This document shows, one piece after another, positions 33,504 through 41,914 of a stretch of DNA of 64,000 nucleotides. Below the pieces are notes generated by a model, which saw only the letters and a list, made by a program, of their open reading frames with translations, was not told the DNA's origin and ran no database searches. The first letter of the stretch is position 1. Each line of letters starts with the position of its first letter. A program made the translations under genes and the position numbers. This DNA is from Saccharicrinis sp963666825 (GTDB lineage: Bacteria > Bacteroidota > Bacteroidia > Bacteroidales > Marinilabiliaceae), in contig OY763044.2 of assembly GCA_963666825.2 (NCBI GenBank), positions 3,844,001 to 3,908,000 of the forward strand. The letters run 5' to 3'.

Positions 33504-35384
33504 ATGAGAGTATTAAGTATTATTCTATTAAGTCTGTTTTTCAGTAATGCATTTTCTGAAGAAATAACAGAAAAAGAAGTAAAAACCACCGTAAACGAAG
33601 TAACTGTGTTTCTTGAAGGAGCACAAATTGTACGAAAAAAGTCAGTGGATTTAGCCCCAGGGAAAACCATTATAAAATTCATTAACCTTTCGCCATTTAT
33701 TGATGCCAAAAGCATACAGGCTAAAGCAGAAGGTGAATTAACTGTATTATCAGTAAATCACCAACAAAACTATCTTGACAAGTCTCAAAAGTCGGCAGAG
33801 CTTACCCTATTGGAGAGTCAGTTGGACGACGTTAACGACAAAATTAAAATTGAGGATACCTATTTATCCATTATTAAAGAAGAACTATCCTTCCTTCAAT
33901 CTAATAAAGATATAGGAGGTAAAAACGAACAAATGAATGTTACTAACCTTCAACTGGCTGCTGAGTTTTATGGTAAAAAACTAACCGACCTAAAGTTGAA
34001 TGAAATTGAGCGAAATAAGACTCTTAAAACATTATACCAAAAGAGAAATGATATACAAAAACAAATCAATACAATAACAAGTAAAAAGGAATACCCAACA
34101 GGCGAAGTACTGGTAAAAGTTGATACAAAGAAAGCAGGTAGATACGCATTGGAATTGAATTACCTGGTTGCAAATGCAGGTTGGTTTCCTTCGTACGATA
34201 TCAGGGCTAAAAATATAAACGAACCGGTACAGTTAATTTACAAGGCCAATGTAAAACAGGATACAAAAGTAGACTGGACCAACGTTAAGCTTAAATTTTC
34301 TTCGGCAGAACCAAATGTATCGGGTGTTGCCCCTGAATTACAGCCTTATTACTTAAGCTATAATATGAGACCTCCTGTATATAAAGCCTTTTCAAATTCA
34401 GTTAATGGTCGCGTATTTGACAATACAGGACAACCTATACCCGGAGTAAGCGTAATAGTTGACGGAACTACTATTGGAACAGTTACTGATGTAGATGGTA
34501 ACTATTCTATCACCATCCCAAATAACTCAAGTAGTTTAAAATATTCATTTATCGGTTTCAATACGGAAACATTACCTATTAACGGACCTGTTATGAATGT
34601 TAGTCTGCAAGAAAACACATTGGCTCTTGATGAAGTTGTAGTTGCCGGTTATGCATCGGACGATGATATTACAAGAGCGATAAGTGGCAGAGTTGCTGGT
34701 GTTGATATTAAGCATGATAAGATAAAAATCAGAGGAGCCAGCAGTTTGGCAATACCTACAGAACAAGTTGAAAACCAAACAACTGTTGATTTTGAAATAC
34801 ATACTCCATACACCATCAATTCCGACAATAAAAACTACACGGTTGATATGGAGCAATATGAATTACCAGCCTTCTATCAATATTACTGTGTACCCAAAAT
34901 TGATAAGGATGCGTTTTTAATTGCCAACATTGTAGATTGGGAAAAATACAATCTGTTAGAAGGAGAAGCTAATGTATTCTTTGAAGGTACCTATGTGGGC
35001 AAAACTCTAATGGATGTACGTTTTGCTTCAGACACCCTTGAAATATCGTTAGGCAGAGATAAGAAAGTATCTGTAAATCGTGAAAAGGTAAAAGACTTTA
35101 CCAACAAACAATTTATTGGCAGCAAAAAAGAAGAAACCCGTGCATGGAAAACAACAGTGAAAAACAACAAAGCTCAGGATATTAATATGATTATTCTGGA
35201 TCAGGTTCCTGTTTCAACCATGGAAGAAATTGAAGTAAGTGTTCAAAACACTTCGGGAGCTCAGCATAATACTGAAACCGGAGAAATTAAATGGGAATTG
35301 AAACTCCGAGCCAACGATAAAAAAGAACTGGATTTAAAATACTCAGTAAAATATCCTAAAAACAGAAATTTGATTATTGAGTAG
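33504..35384 (+). CDS. DUF4139/DUF4140 (MuiA-like) protein with inserted carboxypeptidase-regulatory-like and SusC-type segment
   Basis: A 626-residue exported protein. Signal peptide (about 1-19), a DUF4140 N-domain (about 30-130: VTVFLEGAQIVRKKSVDLAPG), a coiled coil (about 95-195), and a DUF4139 region (about 200-295: RYALELNYLVANAGWFPSYD, VDWTNVKLKFSSAEP; resuming at about 425-626: VDFEIHTPYTI, YYCVPKIDKDAFLIANI). This is the mucoidy-inhibitor MuiA plan. Between them, residues about 299-410 hold a carboxypeptidase-D regulatory-like beta sandwich (NGRVFDNTGQPIPGVSVIVD) and a stretch like a SusC plug start (LDEVVVAGY, GRVAGVDI, IKIRGASS). Function unknown, probably envelope-associated. Not in an operon. 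Confidence 0.8.
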   Translation: MRVLSIILLSLFFSNAFSEEITEKEVKTTVNEVTVFLEGAQIVRKKSVDLAPGKTIIKFINLSPFIDAKSIQAKAEGELTVLSVNHQQNYLDKSQKSAELTLLESQLDDVNDKIKIEDTYLSIIKEELSFLQSNKDIGGKNEQMNVTNLQLAAEFYGKKLTDLKLNEIERNKTLKTLYQKRNDIQKQINTITSKKEYPTGEVLVKVDTKKAGRYALELNYLVANAGWFPSYDIRAKNINEPVQLIYKANVKQDTKVDWTNVKLKFSSAEPNVSGVAPELQPYYLSYNMRPPVYKAFSNSVNGRVFDNTGQPIPGVSVIVDGTTIGTVTDVDGNYSITIPNNSSSLKYSFIGFNTETLPINGPVMNVSLQENTLALDEVVVAGYASDDDITRAISGRVAGVDIKHDKIKIRGASSLAIPTEQVENQTTVDFEIHTPYTINSDNKNYTVDMEQYELPAFYQYYCVPKIDKDAFLIANIVDWEKYNLLEGEANVFFEGTYVGKTLMDVRFASDTLEISLGRDKKVSVNREKVKDFTNKQFIGSKKEETRAWKTTVKNNKAQDINMIILDQVPVSTMEEIEVSVQNTSGAQHNTETGEIKWELKLRANDKKELDLKYSVKYPKNRNLIIE

Positions 35385-35428
35385 AATTCTATATACGAAC
35401 CAGAAATACCAATCAAGAATTAAAAACA

Positions 35429-35500
35429 TTGAACACAAAGACTCAGAAACACAGAGTTTATTAATATTTTATTCAACTCTGTGTTTTCTGTAACTCTGTA
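35429..35500. repeat. inverted repeat after the DUF4139 gene
   Basis: CAGAAACACAGAGTT (about 35445-35459) pairs with AACTCTGTGTTTTCTG (35475-35490) with one extra T. The wording (ACTCAGAAACACAGAGTT) belongs to the short A/C/G-rich intergenic filler common in this phylum. It may serve as a terminator. Confidence 0.4.
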
Positions 35501-35502
35501 TA

Positions 35503-35940
35503 CTGGTTCAAGTTTGTAACTTGGACCTTTGTTTAAAATCCTTTTTTGCACTGCACGATTTAATCTGGTTCCTTGAATAAATTATCAGAGCCATAGTAAC
35601 AAGATACAATCTTGCAAATGAAGATGGTATTTACATCCTTTGAAGATTGCTATTTTATTGTATTTCAGGCCAGAGACCTTTGTTTGTATTACATAGCGAG
35701 ACACAATGTCGAACGGAGGTTAACTTTCATTACAATAGCATGGTCGATGAAAATAAGGTAATAAGGTTATGTTTGTTGTGTCATTGAGCTACTAAGGTTA
35801 GTTTATTTAAATAAGGTTTTTATAATCAAATCTCTAACAATCAGTTGCTTTGATAAGAATAAAATGATTTAAAGACATTATTATTAGGATGTTTTGTTTG
35901 CATTCTGAAATCGATTTATAGAATATAAATCAAGCCTGTT
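35503..35940. repeat. dispersed repeat, copy 1 (R1-X-R2)
   Basis: The 656-nt gap 35385-36040 contains R1, a palindromic core TGGTTCAAGTTTGTAACTTG ending GACCTTT (35503-35530), segment X (35531-35616, ending CAAGATACAATCTTGC), and R2 (35691-35940, opening ACATAGCGAGAC). R1 and R2 recur at 37973-38260, and R1 plus X at 41681-41796. No ORF spans them. They look like decayed remains of a mobile or repeated element. Confidence 0.6.
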
Positions 35941-36040
35941 AAAATTAATTTTCTCTTAAGCTGGTTCACCTTTATGTAAATCCTTTTTGCTAATAACAGA
36001 CTGCAAACTGCTGACTGTGAACTAAAGACTGTGAATCGTT

Positions 36041-36817
36041 CTAAAACGCTACAGGGATCACTTTATCCAGAGTTTCCATTCCTTTAAAGACTTTTTCTCC
36101 TAAAATATCTTCCTGAATCTCCTTTGATAAAGTTTCTTTATTTATATCTCCACGAGAATTGAAATTGTAATTGCGTGATTTTATCTGTATCGTTCCTAAA
36201 GTAAAACCAACAACAAAAACAAAAATACTGGATACTTTAATAAACTGCCTTTTATTTACAAAGAAGAATATAACATTGACTAGAACAACTCCATTGGCCA
36301 AAAGAAATATGTCATAATTATTCCACCACCAGGTATTGCCAAATCCACCAACATAAATTTTAGAAGGCCATAAATAGGCTACACCTCCCCATCCGCCACT
36401 TGGAGTTACCATGTCTTCTAACAAATGCATATTAAATCCTAAAACAAAAGCCAGAACGAAAGGAATAACTGATAACAATGTTAACTTTGACAATTTAAAC
36501 TTACTCTTTACGGCATACATTGTCATACCCAGCATTAATCCGAAAATTACGGATGCCAATAATGAATGAAAAAAGGCATGATGCGAATACCAAAGTTTAG
36601 CACTAAAAGCTTCATGCCCTGAAATTGTGAGGTTAAACCACCTGCCAAAAGTTCCATCAAAACCACTCCACGCTGTAATCACATCAATATCGGGCAACCC
36701 TCCAGCAACAGCTCCTGTTATCAATATTTTGACTTTACCAATAAACTTTTGATGACTAACATTAGCAACTACAGAAGCCGCAGCCATTCCTGATATTGTA
36801 TGAGTAAGTATATCCAT
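36041..36817 (-). CDS. metal-dependent hydrolase-like membrane protein (YdjM/DUF457 family)
   Basis: A 258-residue inner-membrane protein. The N-terminal MDILTHTISGMAAASV and GAVAGGLPDIDVITAW carry the His and Asp residues of the DUF457/YdjM family, WYSHHAFFHSLLASVIFG the conserved HR/HH-x-x-HS motif, and FNMHLLEDMVTPSGG the HxxxD block; several membrane helices separate them. Members are called metal-dependent hydrolases, but an activity is not established. Its start is 4 nt from the stop of the DUF2809 gene upstream, so they are an operon. The cassette of three minus-strand genes lies between direct repeats. Confidence 0.82.
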   Translation of the reverse strand: MDILTHTISGMAAASVVANVSHQKFIGKVKILITGAVAGGLPDIDVITAWSGFDGTFGRWFNLTISGHEAFSAKLWYSHHAFFHSLLASVIFGLMLGMTMYAVKSKFKLSKLTLLSVIPFVLAFVLGFNMHLLEDMVTPSGGWGGVAYLWPSKIYVGGFGNTWWWNNYDIFLLANGVVLVNVIFFFVNKRQFIKVSSIFVFVVGFTLGTIQIKSRNYNFNSRGDINKETLSKEIQEDILGEKVFKGMETLDKVIPVAF

Positions 36818-36821
36818 AAAA

Positions 36822-37217
36822 CTATTTCTTTTCCATTCTTTTAATCAAGAACAAACTTTCCAACAAATAACCACATCCGATACCTATGGAATAACAAATC
36901 AAATCACTCCATAAAAATCCAAAGCCCAGGACCAAAGCTCCTAGCCTGGTATTTCTTATGGCATCAATCCAGGGTGCATGATAAAGCTGACTAATTTCTA
37001 TAGCAAACGAAAATACCAAAGCATAAATTGAAATGGTAGGGGAACCTTTCCGTGCAAAAAGAAATCCAAATATCCAATACACCATTAATGCCCACAATAC
37101 ATCGCCTAAATATTCTTTGACCCAAAAAGGAAAATGATCAGCAAAATATCTTGACGCCAACCCTAATACAATGGTTAACAATATTATTAGAACATAATAA
37201 AATCGATTCCTGTTCAT
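36822..37217 (-). CDS. DUF2809-family small membrane protein
   Basis: A 131-residue protein with four membrane helices and the DUF2809 landmarks: LGLASRYFADHFPFWVKEYLGDVLWALMVYW near the N-terminus, then FSFAIEISQLYHAPWIDAIRNTRLGALVLG. The conserved polar residues (R, D, E, Q-x-Y) sit at helix ends. Function unknown in the family. Operon with the hydrolase-like gene downstream. Confidence 0.85.
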   Translation of the reverse strand: MNRNRFYYVLIILLTIVLGLASRYFADHFPFWVKEYLGDVLWALMVYWIFGFLFARKGSPTISIYALVFSFAIEISQLYHAPWIDAIRNTRLGALVLGFGFLWSDLICYSIGIGCGYLLESLFLIKRMEKK

Positions 37218-37285
37218 AATAGTATAGATTATTAGATTCTAGATAAAAGATAATAGACTGAACATGATGATTATTAAATAAAATC

Positions 37286-37879
37286 TTACCATTTAATTCT
37301 ATTGTTAAAGTAGTCCTGAATTTCGATGTCAGACATTTCATAGCTTTCTTTAACTCCCCTTTTCAATGTATCTAAATATTCTTTTGCCGGCGGATTAATC
37401 TCATCATTCAAATCATCTTCATTGGTAAAAGTAAATATTGGGTGACCTTGTTCCTCACCAAGAAAAACTAAGTTACCATACCAGGCATTGTTTAAAAACA
37501 CAGAGTTTCCTTTATCAATTGCATCCTGAAAGTCAATTACTAATTCTCCGGTATAATCATTCTCCTGCTTTACGACTTCAATAAACTGTTTATATGTTAT
37601 CAAATACATTCTACCTAATGTAATCACCTCATCTGTTACTTCATTTTTTATAAAAGCAACTCCTCCCCTTCCCCAGCTGCTGTATTCCTTAGCGAAATAA
37701 AGTTGTCTGTTTATAACGATGTTTTTAGTTTTCTTAGGAAGGGATTTATCGGTACATCCATGATGTAATTTAGATGATCCCAAAGGTATACCACCTTGTA
37801 TATAATAGAGAAATCTATCCATGCATAAATTTGAGCCATAACTGGCATACCAAACCAAATTACTATCGGTGTTTTTCAT
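37286..37879 (-). CDS. gamma-glutamylcyclotransferase-like protein
   Basis: A 197-residue protein with the GGCT-fold signature WYASYGSNLCMDRFLYYI near the N-terminus, followed by IPLGSSKLHHGCTDKSLPKK, SSWGRGGVAFI and VITLGRMYLITYKQFIEVV. The opening is diagnostic of the GGCT/AIG2-like superfamily, in which a Glu acts in cyclotransfer of gamma-glutamyl groups; I could not place that Glu with certainty. The ATG at 37879 is used because the 12 upstream codons lie outside the family. It is first of the three minus-strand genes between direct repeats; a 68-nt gap separates it from DUF2809. Confidence 0.65.
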   Translation of the reverse strand: MKNTDSNLVWYASYGSNLCMDRFLYYIQGGIPLGSSKLHHGCTDKSLPKKTKNIVINRQLYFAKEYSSWGRGGVAFIKNEVTDEVITLGRMYLITYKQFIEVVKQENDYTGELVIDFQDAIDKGNSVFLNNAWYGNLVFLGEEQGHPIFTFTNEDDLNDEINPPAKEYLDTLKRGVKESYEMSDIEIQDYFNNRIKW

Positions 37880-37972
37880 ATTCTTAACCACTAAGGACAC
37901 TATGACTTTTGACAAAGATGCATAAAAGTCCTCAGACTTCAGTTCTCAGCCAGCAGTCTACAGTCCCCTTAC

Positions 37973-38260
37973 GCTGGTTCAAGTTTGCAACTTGGACCTT
38001 TATTCAAAAAACATAGCGAGACGCAAGGCCAAGCTATGGGTTACATTTCATTACATTAACATGGTCGATAAATATCAGGTAATAAGGTTAAGATTTGCAT
38101 TGTTATGATGCTACTAAGGTTTCTTAAATAAATAAGGTTTTATTATCAAAATCGCTTATACCCAATTTCTTTGTTAAGAATAAAATGAATTAAAGACAGG
38201 ATTCACAGTATGTTTTGTTTTCATTTTGAAAACGATTTATAGAATAAATCAATCCTGATA
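37973..38260. repeat. dispersed repeat, copy 2 (R1-R2)
   Basis: R1 (TGGTTCAAGTTTGCAACTTG, then GACCTTT, 37973-38002) is followed directly by R2 (38011-38260), which matches 35691-35940 over about 250 bp (e.g. ACATAGCGAGAC, CATGGTCGAT, GGTAATAAGGTTA, TTAAAGACA, GATTTATAGAATA). Segment X of copy 1 is missing. From 38266 to 38320 the DNA is a run of ACTGARGACTGA-like units, followed by TTCGTG-rich filler. No gene is present in 37880-38546 apart from the dnaK control region. Confidence 0.6.
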
Positions 38261-38392
38261 ATACTGAGGACTGAAGGCTAAAAACTGAGTATTGAAAACT
38301 GAGAACTGAAGACTGAGAACCTCATCCTCTTCGTGTTCATCTTCGTAAAAAAAGCCTTCGTGCCCTTCGTGGTTAGTAAAAAAATGCCTTTT

Positions 38393-38488
38393 TGTCACAA
38401 AAACATGACAGCACATTCATGAAACAAAAGCATCTCGTGTCAATATTTCACCAATATGACATTTTTATGGCATGGCACAGCATTTGAA
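38393..38488 (+). promoter_or_regulatory. dnaK control region: TGTCA/TGACA inverted repeats and sigma-54-like site
   Basis: Two inverted repeats stand upstream of dnaK: TGTCA (38393-38397) with TGACA (38406-38410), and TGTCA (38438-38442) with TGACA (38457-38461). TGGCAC-AGCAT-TTGAA at 38473-38488 is one base off a -24/-12 sigma-54 promoter (GA where GC is expected at -12). This suggests activator-dependent or repressor-controlled heat-shock expression instead of CIRCE/HrcA; no CIRCE is seen. The functional reading is inference. Confidence 0.45.
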
Positions 38489-38546
38489 ATAAAGCTGACC
38501 GTATTGAAAGAAAAAAATTAAGAACTTAAATAAATATTAAATTAAA

Positions 38547-40454
38547 ATGGGAAAAATAATTGGAATCGACTTAGGTACAACCAACTCCTGCGTATCCGTA
38601 ATGGAAGGAAGCGAGCCGGTTGTAATTCCAAATAGCGAAGGTAAAAGAACAACACCTTCTATTGTTGCATTTGTTGAAGGTGGCGAAAGAAAAGTAGGTG
38701 ATCCTGCAAAACGTCAGGCTATTACAAATCCTGGTAAAACGATCTATTCTATCAAACGTTTTATCGGTGATAACTTTGATGAAATTCCAAAAGAAGTTTC
38801 TCGTGTTCCTTACCAAGTAATTAAAGGAGATAATAACACACCTCGTGTAATTATTGACGACAGAAAATATTCTCCACAAGAGATTTCAGCAATGATTCTT
38901 CAAAAAATGAAGAAAACAGCTGAAGATTATCTTGGACAAGAAGTTACAGAAGCTGTAATTACTGTACCTGCTTACTTTAACGATGCGCAACGTCAAGCAA
39001 CTAAAGAGGCTGGAGAAATCGCTGGTTTAACAGTAAAACGTATCATCAATGAGCCAACAGCTGCATCTTTAGCTTATGGTTTAGACAAGATGGACAGAGA
39101 TATGAAAATCGCAGTATTTGACCTTGGTGGTGGTACTTTCGATATTTCTGTACTTGAACTTGGAGATGGTGTATTTGAAGTAAAATCTACTAATGGTGAT
39201 ACACACCTTGGTGGTGATGACTTTGATGATGTAATCATTAACTGGTTAGCTGATGAGTTCTTAAAAGACGAAGGCATTGACTTACGTAAAGACCCAATGG
39301 CTCACCAACGTTTGAAAGATGCTGCTGAGAAAGCTAAAATTGAGTTGTCAAGTAGTAACTCTACTGAAATCAACTTACCATATATTATGCCTGTTGATGG
39401 TATTCCAAAGCACTTGGTTAAAACTTTAAGCCGTGCTCAATTTGAACAATTGGCTGACCGTTTAATCCAGGCTACTTTAGAGCCATGTAAAGCAGCTTTA
39501 TCTGATGCTGGAATGTCTCCATCGGAAATTGATGAGGTAATCTTAGTAGGAGGATCTACTCGTATTCCTGCTATTCAGGAAATCGTTAAGAAATTCTTTG
39601 GAAAAGAGCCTTCAAAAGGAGTTAACCCTGATGAGGTAGTAGCTGTAGGTGCAGCAATTCAAGGTGGTGTATTAACAGGAGAAGTAAAAGATGTATTACT
39701 TCTTGATGTAACTCCACTTTCATTAGGTATTGAAACAATGGGTGGTGTAATGACTAAGTTGATTGAAGCTAACACTACAATTCCAACTAAAAAGTCAGAA
39801 ACATTTACAACTGCTGCCGACAATCAACCATCTGTAGAAATTCATATTATACAGGGTGAGCGTCCGATGGCTAACCAAAATAAAACAATTGGTCGTTTCC
39901 ACTTAGATGGAATTCCACCAGCACAACGTGGTGTACCTCAAATCGAAGTATCATTTGACATCGATGCTAACGGTATCCTACACGTAACTGCTAAGGATAA
40001 ATCAACAGGAAAAGAGCAAAGTATTCGTATCGAGGCTTCTTCTGGATTAAGCGATGATGAAATCAAGCGTATGAAAGACGAAGCTGCAGCAAATGCTGAA
40101 GCTGACAAAACAGCTAAAGAAAAAATCGATAAGATGAATGCTGCTGACAGCTTAATCTTCCAAACTGAAAAACAATTAAAAGAGTTTGGCGATAAGTTAC
40201 CAGCTGACAAAAAAGGACCAATTGAAGCTGCTCTTGAAAAGCTTAAAACAGCTCACAAAGCTGAAGATTTAGCTGGAATTGATGCTGCAACAACTGAGTT
40301 AAACACTGTATTCCAGGCTGCATCTCAAGAAATGTACAATGCAAGCCAGGCTCAAGGTGGTGCACAACCAGGACCAGATGCAGGTCAGGCTCAAGGCGGA
40401 CAAGCAAAAGGTGATGATGAAGTTACAGATGTTGATTTTGAAGAAGTAAAATAA
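38547..40454 (+). CDS. dnaK: chaperone DnaK (Hsp70)
   Basis: A 635-residue Hsp70. The ATPase domain starts with IIGIDLGTTNSCV and contains IAVFDLGGGTFDISVLEL and VILVGGSTRIPAIQ; the substrate-binding domain follows from about residue 385 (DVTPLSLGIETMGGVMT); the C-terminal lid ends in a Gly/Gln/Ala-rich tail and the conserved EVTDVDFEEVK. It folds and refolds proteins with DnaJ and GrpE, neither of which is in the window. Codon use is highly biased, as expected for an abundant protein. Monocistronic with a strong terminator. Confidence 0.98.
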   Translation: MGKIIGIDLGTTNSCVSVMEGSEPVVIPNSEGKRTTPSIVAFVEGGERKVGDPAKRQAITNPGKTIYSIKRFIGDNFDEIPKEVSRVPYQVIKGDNNTPRVIIDDRKYSPQEISAMILQKMKKTAEDYLGQEVTEAVITVPAYFNDAQRQATKEAGEIAGLTVKRIINEPTAASLAYGLDKMDRDMKIAVFDLGGGTFDISVLELGDGVFEVKSTNGDTHLGGDDFDDVIINWLADEFLKDEGIDLRKDPMAHQRLKDAAEKAKIELSSSNSTEINLPYIMPVDGIPKHLVKTLSRAQFEQLADRLIQATLEPCKAALSDAGMSPSEIDEVILVGGSTRIPAIQEIVKKFFGKEPSKGVNPDEVVAVGAAIQGGVLTGEVKDVLLLDVTPLSLGIETMGGVMTKLIEANTTIPTKKSETFTTAADNQPSVEIHIIQGERPMANQNKTIGRFHLDGIPPAQRGVPQIEVSFDIDANGILHVTAKDKSTGKEQSIRIEASSGLSDDEIKRMKDEAAANAEADKTAKEKIDKMNAADSLIFQTEKQLKEFGDKLPADKKGPIEAALEKLKTAHKAEDLAGIDAATTELNTVFQAASQEMYNASQAQGGAQPGPDAGQAQGGQAKGDDEVTDVDFEEVK

Positions 40455-40477
40455 TTCAATATATGTAGTTAGTTATG

Positions 40478-40513
40478 AAAGAGGCTATCCTGAATGGGAT
40501 AGCCTCTTTTTAT
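40478..40513 (+). terminator. dnaK terminator
   Basis: AAAGAGGCTATCC (40478-40490) pairs with GGATAGCCTCTTT (40497-40509), 6-nt loop, then a T run. Confidence 0.9.
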
Positions 40514-40561
40514 TTATTATATTTATGGCTTTTGAAAATCCACGAAAAAATAAATATAACT

Positions 40562-41500
40562 ATGACTAAGATGTTACAACGATTAAGTTTCCTGTTATGT
40601 ATATCAGGATTAATCCTTACTTCAAACATGAATGCACAACAACAAGAATTGAAACTTTGGCCCAAAGGAGCTCCAGGAGCAATTAAAAACAAAGATTATA
40701 AAGAATCTCCAACCGACGGCAGAGGACGTGAAAACAGATATATAAAAGTTTCTGATCCTACCATAAAGGTTTATCTTCCGGATCCGGATAAAGCAACTGG
40801 TGCTGCAATTTTAATTTGTCCAGGAGGAGGATATACTTGTTTGGCATATGACCACGAAGGATTTATTCTAGCAGAATGGCTAAACAAACACGGAATTGCC
40901 GGTATTCTTTTAAAATATAGATTACCTAGTGATGAAATCATGGAACATAAAGAAGTTGGCCCTCTACAAGATGCTCAGCAAGCTATGAGAATGATCAGAA
41001 ACAATGCTAAAGAATGGAATATTGATCCAACCAAAGTTGGTGTTATTGGATTCTCAGCAGGAGGTCATCTTGCGTCAACAATATCTACTCAATTTGACAG
41101 AGACGTTTATAAAACAAAAGATACAACATCTGCCCGTCCTGATTTTTCAATACTTTGTTATCCGGTAATCAGCATGAAAGAAGGTGTTACACACAGAGGT
41201 TCACGAGAAAACTTAATTGGCAAATCACCTTCGGAAGAAATGATTAATCAGTATTCTAATGCACTACAGATTACGCCAAATACCCCAATTACATTTATGA
41301 TTCATTCTGCTAATGATGGAGCTGTGCCTATTCAAAACAGTTTAGAATACTTTAATGCTTTACAAAAGAATAAAGTAGAAAGTGAAATCCATATTTTTGA
41401 AAAAGGAGGTCATGGATATGGAATGAGAGAGGTTGAAGGAACGCATGGTCAATGGCCTGTATTGATGCTGGAATGGCTTAAAATGCATGGAATAATATAA
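40562..41500 (+). CDS. exported alpha/beta-hydrolase, acetyl-xylan-esterase-like
   Basis: A 312-residue secreted hydrolase. Signal peptide MTKMLQRLSFLLCISGLILT ending near NAQQ; the oxyanion region is ILICPGGGYTCLAYDHEG; the nucleophile elbow is GVIGFSAGGHLAST (Ser in GFSAGG); the late acid and His lie in IHSANDGAVPIQNS and KGGHGYGM. This matches the endo-1,4-beta-xylanase/acetyl-esterase-like group of CAZyme-linked esterases. I start at ATG 40562; an upstream in-frame ATG at 40475 would place 29 codons across the dnaK terminator. The last 21 bases recur at 43527, after the cellulase gene. Confidence 0.85.
   Translation: MTKMLQRLSFLLCISGLILTSNMNAQQQELKLWPKGAPGAIKNKDYKESPTDGRGRENRYIKVSDPTIKVYLPDPDKATGAAILICPGGGYTCLAYDHEGFILAEWLNKHGIAGILLKYRLPSDEIMEHKEVGPLQDAQQAMRMIRNNAKEWNIDPTKVGVIGFSAGGHLASTISTQFDRDVYKTKDTTSARPDFSILCYPVISMKEGVTHRGSRENLIGKSPSEEMINQYSNALQITPNTPITFMIHSANDGAVPIQNSLEYFNALQKNKVESEIHIFEKGGHGYGMREVEGTHGQWPVLMLEWLKMHGII
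41476..41496 (+). repeat. 21-bp direct repeat, left copy (inside esterase 3' end)
   Basis: GCTTAAAATGCATGGAATAAT encodes the esterase C-terminus (L-K-M-H-G-I-I) and recurs without mismatch at 43527-43547. The two copies bracket the GH5 cellulase gene, 2.05 kb apart. Confidence 0.85.
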
Positions 41501-41680
41501 GAAGTTGAAAGTATAAAACTGAAAGTGAAAAGATTAACCACCATAAAAACTTCTTTCACATTTGGATATTCCTTTACTTATGCTACCATGCGTGTCTTCA
41601 CATTTGGTAATTTGATCTACTCGTAACCCCGTACTAAAATAACATCATGTATCGGGGTACGAGATACAAGCTCCCTTTGT

Positions 41681-41796
41681 GCTGGTTCAAGTTTGCAACT
41701 TGGACCTTTATATAAAATCTTTTTGCTAGTGCTCGATTTCATCATGTTCTAAAAATAAATTATAAAGAGAATGAGTCACAAGATACAATCTTGCGA
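41681..41796. repeat. dispersed repeat, copy 3 (R1-X)
   Basis: GCTGGTTCAAGTTTGCAACT plus TGGACCTTT (41681-41709) matches R1; TAAAATCTTTTTGC to CAAGATACAATCTTGC (41712-41796) matches segment X of the copy at 35503. Further right (41819-41860) is a tandem GGAAGATGGAAGTT tract. The 414-nt gap 41501-41914 otherwise holds no gene. Confidence 0.6.
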
Positions 41797-41914
41797 CAGA
41801 AACAGGGAAGAAATAATAGTTGGAAGATGGAAGTTGGAAGATGGAAGTTGGAAGCGTTATTTTCATGTTGAAATTTCTTTACTTCAAACTTGCTGCTTCA
41901 CGCTTTAAATTGTA

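Noticed and set aside
40475..40561. N-terminal extension of the esterase to ATG 40475
   Set aside because: It would translate through the dnaK terminator hairpin; the ATG at 40562 starts a good signal peptide.
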